In this document: positions 58,037 through 64,000 of the stretch, in pieces
How positions within the stretch are numbered: position 1 is the stretch's first letter
Layout of the letters: the number at the start of each line of letters is the position of its first letter
Source of the DNA: Endozoicomonas sp. GU-1
Lineage (GTDB): Bacteria > Pseudomonadota > Gammaproteobacteria > Pseudomonadales > Endozoicomonadaceae
Length of the DNA: 64,000 nucleotides
Reading direction: 5' to 3'
Assembly: GCF_027366395.1 (NCBI RefSeq)
Contig: NZ_CP114771.1
Location: 4,960,001 to 5,024,000, forward strand
Notes under the pieces: model-generated
Told to the model about the DNA's origin: nothing
Seen by the model: the letters and a program-made list of their open reading frames with translations, nothing else
Database searches by the model: none
Position numbers and translations under genes: made by a program

Positions 58037-58785
58037 AGGCCATGATACTTGCTGCTGGTTATGGCAAAAGACTCAGACCCATTACCCTGTCCATTCCCAA
58101 ACCGCTGGTACCAGTGGCAGGAAAACCCCTGATTACCTATCATATCGAGCGGCTGGCGCAGGCTGGTTTCAGAGAACTGGTCATTAATCATGGTTGGTTG
58201 GGTGAAAAGATTGAGGAGGCACTTGGCTCAGGTTCCGGCTGGGGGGTAACTATTCAGTATTCCCCGGAAGGCGAGCCTCTGGAAACCGGCGGTGGGATTT
58301 GTCGAGCCCTGCCGCTGCTGGCTCAAGGTCAGGCGGGTGAAAGTGATGCTCCGTTTGTGGTGATGAATGGGGATGTTTATACAGATATCTGTCTGAAAAA
58401 TCTGCACCTCCCGCAAGGCATGCTGGCGCATCTGGTGATGGTCGATAATCCGGACTTCCATCCGGCAGGGGATTTTTGTCTCGACGATGGGATGCTTTTT
58501 GAGAAAGCAGCAATGCCGGAAAAAGCCGGACTGACATTCAGTGGCGTCAGCATACTATCCCCGCGATTGTTTGACGGCTGTCAGCGTGGCACAGCCTTTG
58601 CCCTGGCTCCGTTATTGATTGAGGCCATGCAACAGGGCCGGGTCAGTGGCCAGTACCACCATGGTTTCTGGACGGATGTGGGTTCTGTTGAACGGCTTCA
58701 GGGACTGGAAGGCTATCTTCAAAAACAGCAGCAGGACCGGCCGCAAAGCCAAAACAATCTTCAAGATCAGAGCAGGACTTCATGA
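58033..58785 (+). CDS. murU: N-acetylmuramate 1-phosphate uridylyltransferase MurU
   Basis: The 250-residue nucleotidyltransferase has the signature [20 protein letters not shown] and the metal aspartate in VMNGDVYTD. With AmgK it makes UDP-MurNAc from recycled sugar, bypassing de novo synthesis (and fosfomycin-sensitive MurA). Its stop overlaps the djlA start by four bases. Confidence 0.95.
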   Translation: MKAMILAAGYGKRLRPITLSIPKPLVPVAGKPLITYHIERLAQAGFRELVINHGWLGEKIEEALGSGSGWGVTIQYSPEGEPLETGGGICRALPLLAQGQAGESDAPFVVMNGDVYTDICLKNLHLPQGMLAHLVMVDNPDFHPAGDFCLDDGMLFEKAAMPEKAGLTFSGVSILSPRLFDGCQRGTAFALAPLLIEAMQQGRVSGQYHHGFWTDVGSVERLQGLEGYLQKQQQDRPQSQNNLQDQSRTS

Positions 58786-59603
58786 CCGCAATAGTAATTG
58801 GCGCGTTGGTTGGATTCATGACCGGTGGACCCTTTGGCGCTATTTTGGGCGCATTTGTGGGTTCCTGGATTAACCGGACCTATTTAGGTGGGCAGGGAGC
58901 TGCTGGCTTCGGGGCTTCTGCCGCTTATCGTCAAAAAGCCCAGACCGCCTTTTTCAGGGCAACGTTTCTGGTGATGGGCCGTGTGGCAAAAGCGGACGGC
59001 CGGGTAAGTGAGTACGAAATAGAAACAGCACGAGCCATTATGGATAACATGCGCCTCTCAGAAGAGCAGCGCAGGATGGCAATAGAGCTGTTTAATGAGG
59101 GCAAGAAGCCGTCTTCCGATATTGAGGGTGCGCTTCGGTCATTTCGTGAGGTGGCCGGTGCCAGCACACTGATTCCCATGTTTCTGGAGATTCAGCTGTC
59201 GGCAGCCTATGCCGACGGTGGGCTGAGCCCTTCAGAAAAAGCGGTATTCAAGCAGGTTTGCAGTATTCTGGGTGTGGGCAACTTTGCTTTTGAGCAGATT
59301 CACAAACGGTTTACTGCCCAGAGAGAGTATTATCAACAAGGTGGCTATCATTCCGGAGCCGGTGGCAACCGATCATCTTCAGGAATGGATCTGAAACGGG
59401 CCTATGATGTTCTGGGCGTGTCAGACAGTGCCTCAGATGCTGAAGTCAAGAAGGCTTACCGTAAGCTGATGAGCGAACACCATCCGGATAAACTGGTGGC
59501 CAAGGGGTTGCCTGAGGAAATGATGGCGGTTGCCAAAGAAAAAACCCAGGAAATTCAGGGCGCTTATGATCAGGTTCGGGCAGCCAGGAAGGCCGCAGGA
59601 TAG
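58782..59603 (+). CDS. djlA: DjlA-type membrane-anchored DnaJ co-chaperone
   Basis: The 273-residue protein has a glycine-rich N-terminal membrane helix ([21 protein letters not shown]), a TerB-like domain (about 50-170) and a C-terminal J domain with the HPD motif in [13 protein letters not shown]. It stimulates DnaK at the inner membrane. It closes the amgK-murU-djlA operon. Confidence 0.95.
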   Translation: MTAIVIGALVGFMTGGPFGAILGAFVGSWINRTYLGGQGAAGFGASAAYRQKAQTAFFRATFLVMGRVAKADGRVSEYEIETARAIMDNMRLSEEQRRMAIELFNEGKKPSSDIEGALRSFREVAGASTLIPMFLEIQLSAAYADGGLSPSEKAVFKQVCSILGVGNFAFEQIHKRFTAQREYYQQGGYHSGAGGNRSSSGMDLKRAYDVLGVSDSASDAEVKKAYRKLMSEHHPDKLVAKGLPEEMMAVAKEKTQEIQGAYDQVRAARKAAG

Positions 59604-59741
59604 TTAGAATAAGCAACTGTCTTTATGAAGATTTTGGATAGTTGCACTTTTATGCAGCCTTCAGGGGAACTTTTTCAGGATTAAGTTGACTAATTGATCA
59701 ACAGGCTAATTCTTTAACTTAATCATCTGGAGGCCGGGGCT

Positions 59742-59957
59742 GTGATTTATTCAAAACGTAAGCAGTTTATGTACTGGTATGTTCCAGCCACTACAAGGAT
59801 TGACCTTGATTCCAATCGTTCTGTGATCTATTGCTTTTCAGAGTTGCCGCGAAAAGTGAGATCAGCACTGAAACGAAAAAAGAAGTATCTTATTTTCAAA
59901 GAAATCAATGAATTCTCCACCTCCATCGTTGAGAGGGAAGTTCAACCTTCTGTTTAA
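59742..59957 (+). CDS. Small basic protein of unknown function
   Basis: The product is up to 71 residues from GTG 59742, with GGAG about ten bases upstream; an ATG at 59769 gives 62 residues. The sequence (YWYVPATTRIDLDSNRSVIY, then PRKVRSALKRKKKY) is basic and has no recognised domain. Not similar to anything I can name; it may be accessory or a chance frame. Confidence 0.35.
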   Translation: MIYSKRKQFMYWYVPATTRIDLDSNRSVIYCFSELPRKVRSALKRKKKYLIFKEINEFSTSIVEREVQPSV

Positions 59958-60113
59958 TTCTTTCTATAGATTCTTTGGGTGTTCTGTCATTCTGTGGAAA
60001 TAATCATAATTTCTGAAATGGCTCAATAGAACTAAATCGGTTAATGAAGGTCTGATCTTTCATTGTCAGCAAGTCATCTCAAATGGGTGAAATCACGGGG
60101 TGGTGAAAGGTCG

Positions 60114-61814
60114 ATGAATGTTGCACTTAACGTCAAATATTATTGGGGCCTAAGAGATTTTTATCGTGAAGACAAACCCTACGATGGGTTTGGGGATGTA
60201 ACAAAGCTAAATATATATTCAGATGAAAAAAAGGACGATAACAGGAAAGTCCGCCGTGTCGACACTGGCCGGATTGTAAGGGCGGTATCCTGTGATCATC
60301 CTATCCTGGTTGATCCGTGCAGGGTAGCCAGTTGTCTTGTAGAAATGGATTTATCCAGTCGTTATATGGTGGTTGGCGATGCGTGGTGTGGCACTGATTT
60401 TCAGGGGATTGTCTGGAGCTTAAGTGAGAAAAGGATTTACGCCTTGACTGAAGTTCAACGACATGATGTTAATGCCGTAAAACCAATGATTGAAAAAAGT
60501 TATTACACCGATGACGGTGCGTTAGAGGACACTACCTTTACAGATAATCTGTCTCCGGCAAACATGGCTGAAGCGGGTATCCGGTTTCTCAGGGATGGGG
60601 TCGTAGGTTGCCACTATGCCTATATTGGCTGTCATAAACACTATATGAATATTTCCTCAGAGTGGCATGGCTGTCAGACTACACCAACGCTCAGGCATCA
60701 AGAGTTGTTTAAGAGTCCGCCTTGTATTGAGCTTAAAAAATACCAATTCCCGATTTTGACCACTGAGTCTGGTGAAGATGCCACTGGAGCAACTTACCGG
60801 ATGCTTATTCCTGGTGGTGTTGGCGGGCACCCACAATCCGGTTGTAACGCAGCAATGCTGGTGACTAACAAAAATCATGAGTTACCTGTAATGGACAGAG
60901 AAACCGCACAGCACGAAGTGTTGCTGGTAATCATTGACACACTAAAGAAAAAGATCAGAAACAGGGTTAAGAAAAGTAATATCGGTATTCTGGACTTCAC
61001 CCAACAGGCTCAGCAGTTGATATACCTTGAGCATTTCACCCCCTTAATTGGCAAACTTCAGCTGGCAACAGAGCGATTGATCATGCTGATGAATCGGGTT
61101 CAATTGCAGTTGGTAGATAAAGATGACAAGGATGCGATCAGAAAAAAAACAGATGAGATTGCTGAAGCTCTGAAAGTGGATGACATTAAAAAAGAAATGG
61201 GCAAAATTATTGATGCAATCACCGATTATGAAAAGGCAAACTTTTTGTCAGTAATGACTAAATGCCCGGAATATCTTAAGCGTGCGGGTGATATTGATGG
61301 TATGCCTGTTCTCGATGTTGTCGAGCAGGAGCTGGTTAAGTTGAGCGAAACTTATTCCAAACATTTTTTTCAGAATGATTTTTTTAACAGGGTCATCAAT
61401 ACTTCGGATTTTGACGATTTATTTGCTAAATTTCAGCACCTTTTCTGGAACAGATCAGACGACAATAAATTAATTGTTGATATAACGGCTTCCCGAAGTG
61501 AACTTTTGAAAAGCATAAATGCGGTTCACGAAAAGGTCGAAGAGCTGTTAACAATCTACTTGGAGGCCTGTAAAAGCAACGTTTCTGTTAATTCAGGCAA
61601 TCCTGCTCAAACTTTGCAAAGCCCCCTGTTAGGTGAGATTGTACCCGATTGGCTCAAACCGGCATCCCTTGCTAGTGGTCAAACGTCTATTGCCCGGGGA
61701 AAAACAAAAAATGCTTTTCGACTGCCTAACTGCTGCGTAACTGGCTGGTTGACTGATGCTAACCACGTCCTTCACTGTCATTTACCACTAATTGCTGGTC
61801 ACTCTGCACAGTGA
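60114..61814 (+). CDS. Cysteine- and histidine-rich protein with a helical C-terminus, function unknown
   Basis: The product is 566 residues from the ATG at 60114 (MNVALNVKYYWGLRDFYRED), preceded by GTGAAAGG. The N-terminal half (to about 270) is alpha/beta and holds many Cys and His residues, such as SCDHPILVDPCRVASC, GDAWCGTDF and GCHYAYIGCHKHYM, which could bind metal or form a catalytic site. The C-terminal half is long and helical with coiled-coil character (about 280-520). No signal peptide or known domain. It is not in an operon. The composition and place suggest a lineage-specific, possibly host-interaction protein, but this is inference. Confidence 0.5.
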   Translation: MNVALNVKYYWGLRDFYREDKPYDGFGDVTKLNIYSDEKKDDNRKVRRVDTGRIVRAVSCDHPILVDPCRVASCLVEMDLSSRYMVVGDAWCGTDFQGIVWSLSEKRIYALTEVQRHDVNAVKPMIEKSYYTDDGALEDTTFTDNLSPANMAEAGIRFLRDGVVGCHYAYIGCHKHYMNISSEWHGCQTTPTLRHQELFKSPPCIELKKYQFPILTTESGEDATGATYRMLIPGGVGGHPQSGCNAAMLVTNKNHELPVMDRETAQHEVLLVIIDTLKKKIRNRVKKSNIGILDFTQQAQQLIYLEHFTPLIGKLQLATERLIMLMNRVQLQLVDKDDKDAIRKKTDEIAEALKVDDIKKEMGKIIDAITDYEKANFLSVMTKCPEYLKRAGDIDGMPVLDVVEQELVKLSETYSKHFFQNDFFNRVINTSDFDDLFAKFQHLFWNRSDDNKLIVDITASRSELLKSINAVHEKVEELLTIYLEACKSNVSVNSGNPAQTLQSPLLGEIVPDWLKPASLASGQTSIARGKTKNAFRLPNCCVTGWLTDANHVLHCHLPLIAGHSAQ

Positions 61815-61958
61815 AAGTACCGGGCTATTCCGGCGGTCAGTTCTCAAGAAATGGGGTTGGCAATCCAGCCCGAATTCATGAACAATACCCGTGTTCGCTT
61901 TTTTTCAACAAAAATAGTCAGCAGTTTGCGATACGAAAAGAGCCATAAGGAGCAGGAA

Positions 61959-63090
61959 ATGACAACCCTGGAAAAAAAGCCAGACTTTTCGCTCTATTCC
62001 AATGCTTTTGGTTTTTTACGGCAGCCACTGGATTTTGACCCAGTCAATAGTGATGCCGAATGGATAGTAACCGGTGTACCTTTTGATCTTGCCACCACCG
62101 GCAGGAGCGGTAGTCGTTTTGGCCCTGAAGCCATACGTAAGGCATCGGTTAATCTCGCCTCTTAGGGTAGACATTAAGCGAAGCCCTTTATTGGTAAAGG
62201 CTGTAGGGGTGTTTCTGACCTCCCGTATAAGAATTCAGAAACGAGCTCTCTGGGCTGTATGGGTATGTGCAATGAAGTAGAATCGCAATACTTGATTACA
62301 TACCTGCTCTACAGCCCTTGTTTCACAACAACTTGGCCTTAATGTCTACCCTAAGAATCTCGCCTGGGAATCCCCGCGCTGGCCCTGGGGGTTCCGGTTA
62401 ACTGACTACCTGTCTATAGCCGACTGTGGTGATCTGGTGTTTGAGCCAGGTAACGCCAGCGATCTGTGCGAGTCGCTGCAGTTACATGCTGAGGCAATAC
62501 TGGCTGAAGGTAAAAAGATGCTTACCTTTGGCGGAGATCATTTCATCACCCTGCCACTGCTTCGCGCCCATGCCCGGCAATTTGGACCACTGTCGCTTAT
62601 CCACTTTGATGCTCATACGGATGATTATGACCAGGGAGGACCATTTGACTATGGCACGATGTTTTATCATGCGGTACAGGAAGGGTTGATCAATCCTGAA
62701 TCGTCTGTACAGATTGGTATACGCACCCATCACGATCAGGAGAATACGCCCTTTCAGGTATTTGATGCGGGCTACGTCAATGAGGTGCCAGTCACTGAGG
62801 TTATTGACCGGGTTCATATGACAGTAGCGCATCGCCCTGCCTACCTGACGTTTGATATCGACTGTCTGGACCCCGCTTATGCACCGGGAACCGGTACGCC
62901 GGTTTGTGGTGGTCTGACATCAGACCGTGCTTTGCAGCTGGTGCGTGGTTTGCAAGGGCTTGATATTGTCGGAATGGATGTGGTTGAGGTGGCTCCCGCT
63001 TATGACAGCGCCGACATTACCGCCCTGGCTGCAGCAACAGTGGCACTGGATATGCTCTATATCCAGGCTGCCAGTAAAATTGATCGGTGA
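61959..63090 (+). pseudogene. speB: Agmatinase, split by a MITE
   Basis: The frame starts at ATG 61959 with AAGGAG upstream and reads normally to KASVNLA, where the 195-bp element at 62161-62355 inserts a TAG stop. It resumes as [12 protein letters not shown] through [40 protein letters not shown] and [10 protein letters not shown], with all manganese-binding residues. Removing the element and one copy of the 10-base duplication gives exactly 308 codons, close to E. coli SpeB (306). The enzyme turns agmatine into putrescine and urea. As sequenced it is inactive. The rest shows no decay, so the insertion is recent. Confidence 0.93.
62161..62355. mobile_element. 195-bp MITE inserted in speB
   Basis: Perfect 18-base terminal inverted repeats: CTTAGGGTAGACATTAAG (62161-62178) and its reverse complement at 62338-62355. 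It is flanked by the exact 10-base direct repeat AATCTCGCCT (62151-62160 and 62356-62365). There is no coding capacity. A 9-to-12-base duplication is typical of IS4-like and some other families; a full-length IS with the same ends would be the mobiliser. Confidence 0.93.
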
Positions 63091-63093
63091 ATT

Positions 63094-63311
63094 TTAACCC
63101 GGATATTTCATAAACTGCCCCGAATCTCGCGTACGACCACATGGATGTGGGAGGTAGGACGACGCAGGATGCCAAAGCCGAGGGCTTTGTTGCTCTAAGG
63201 GGTTTTGTGAGGGTGCGCCGTACCGGGGAGTACGGTCGACTGAGCAAAACTCCCTCAGAGCGACAAAGGACAAGCGAGAACGGGAGCACGTTTATGAAAT
63301 ATCCGGGTTAA
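63094..63311. mobile_element. 218-bp MITE with 22-bp perfect terminal inverted repeats
   Basis: The ends begin TTAACCCGGATATTTC and are perfect inverted repeats of 22 bases (63094-63115 and 63290-63311). The core contains several short stems, such as CCACAT-GG-ATGTGG near 63139. No gene. It begins four bases after the speB stop. No clear target-site duplication is visible. A solo end of the same family closes the diguanylate cyclase gene at 24.1 kb. Confidence 0.88.
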
Positions 63312-63333
63312 TCAATGAATGCTTAAGTTAACA

Positions 63334-64000
63334 TTACACGTCGAATGCTGTATCCAGCTGTTTCTCGACAAACACTTTTTTCAACCTGGCAAAACGAGGT
63401 AAGCCGTTCAGGTAAGCAGGGTACTCCTCGCCTTCAATCAATGGTTCAAGGTAGCCCCGACAGGTTTGGGTAATGTTGAAGCCATCTTCATTGATAAAGT
63501 CCAATGGCATGGTGCGTTCAAAGTTGGCGACTTTTTCCAGTGCTACCTCTTTGATCGCCCAACGATAGGGCATGTCAGACTCTCGAACGATGGCAGGCAT
63601 TACGGCATTGTGACCGGTTACGGCCAGTTCAACCGCTGCTTTACCCACAGCGTAGGCCTGCTCTACGTCAACACGTGAAGCGATATGGCGGGCAGAGCGC
63701 TGAAGGTAATCGGCGACAGCATAGTGGTATTTGTAACCCAGCTCCTGCTTGATCATATTACACAGGGCCGGAGCTACACCGCCAAGTTGCTGGTGGCCAA
63801 AGGAGTCAATTACGGTTGTGGACGCAGAGATAAAGCTGCCATCTTCGTATTTGGCTCCCTCTGAGGCAACGATCACGCAATAACCTTCGTTATTGACGGT
63901 TTCATGGACTTTTTTGAGAAACTTTTCTTTGTCCAGCGGCAACTCAGGGAACAGGATAATGTGCGGTGGATCACCATCCTGGCGGGCAGCAAGGCCGGTA
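63334..64000 (-). CDS. pfp: Pyrophosphate-dependent 6-phosphofructokinase, 3' part
   Basis: The frame is open to the window edge; the visible part is the last 221 or so residues. It includes GLAARQDGDPPHIILFPEL, which follows the GRHAGW motif in this family, then GYCVIVASEG and the C-terminal YHYAVADYLQRSARH. The enzyme phosphorylates fructose 6-phosphate with pyrophosphate. An internal ATG at 63942 is not the true start. ATP use cannot be excluded because the specificity residues lie outside the window. Confidence 0.85.
   Translation of the reverse strand, partial: TGLAARQDGDPPHIILFPELPLDKEKFLKKVHETVNNEGYCVIVASEGAKYEDGSFISASTTVIDSFGHQQLGGVAPALCNMIKQELGYKYHYAVADYLQRSARHIASRVDVEQAYAVGKAAVELAVTGHNAVMPAIVRESDMPYRWAIKEVALEKVANFERTMPLDFINEDGFNITQTCRGYLEPLIEGEEYPAYLNGLPRFARLKKVFVEKQLDTAFDV

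Overview
The window looks like a chromosomal segment of a marine gammaproteobacterium of the Oceanospirillales/Pseudomonadales type. Several features fit an animal-associated Endozoicomonas-like organism, but this assignment is an inference from gene content only. Supporting genes are a SutA-like RNA polymerase-binding protein, a FimX-like regulator, the AmgK-MurU cell-wall recycling pair, a complete-looking DddD-type DMSP degradation cluster, ShET2/EspL-type cysteine-protease effectors and an ankyrin-repeat protein with a eukaryote-style nuclear localisation motif.

Layout. 0-5.9 kb: yjbQ, a sutA-like gene, selD, an unknown gene, a DUF2878 membrane gene broken at a run of eight G, and a MocR regulator divergent from a LysE-type exporter. 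5.85-8.4 kb: a 1.27-kb tandem duplication of an EspL/ShET2-like effector gene; one copy is intact and one is frameshifted. 8.75-17 kb: ilvA, rpiA and a branched-chain amino acid ABC operon (livK-H-M-G-GNAT-F). 17.3-26.4 kb: a 35-residue membrane peptide, a hybrid histidine kinase, CheR, a diguanylate cyclase and a FimX-like protein. 26.6-29.8 kb: nadE, coaE and pilD. 29.8-39.5 kb: an accessory block between pilD and pilC with the ankyrin protein, a decayed TAXI-TRAP transporter, a large tandem-repeat/nucleotidyltransferase protein, a 5'-nucleotidase and a transposase stub. 39.5-42.7 kb: pilC, apaH and rsmA. 43-51.3 kb: dddD, then divergent dddT-dddB-dddC-dddR. 51.5-56.7 kb: pdxA, surA and lptD. 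56.9-59.6 kb: amgK, murU and djlA. 59.7-64 kb: two unknown genes, an agmatinase gene split by a 195-bp MITE, a second MITE, and the 3' part of a pyrophosphate-dependent phosphofructokinase.

Two conserved neighbourhoods are split by accessory DNA. The usual lptD-surA-pdxA-rsmA-apaH order is interrupted between pdxA and rsmA by the DMSP cluster. The usual pilC-pilD-coaE order is interrupted by the 9.8-kb repeat/ankyrin block. DMSP would enter by DddT, be converted by DddD to DMS plus 3-hydroxypropionyl-CoA or 3-hydroxypropionate, and be oxidised by DddB and DddC under DddR control.

Five otherwise well-conserved genes (DUF2878, rpiA, livM, livG, dddT) each carry one single-base frameshift, three of them in short homopolymers. 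Sequencing error is the leading explanation for most of these. By contrast, the MITE in speB with a precise 10-bp target duplication and the 11-bp difference in the effector copy look like genuine mutations. The strongest candidates for something undescribed are the cysteine-pair repeat/nucleotidyltransferase protein at 34.5-37.6 kb and the duplicated effector locus.
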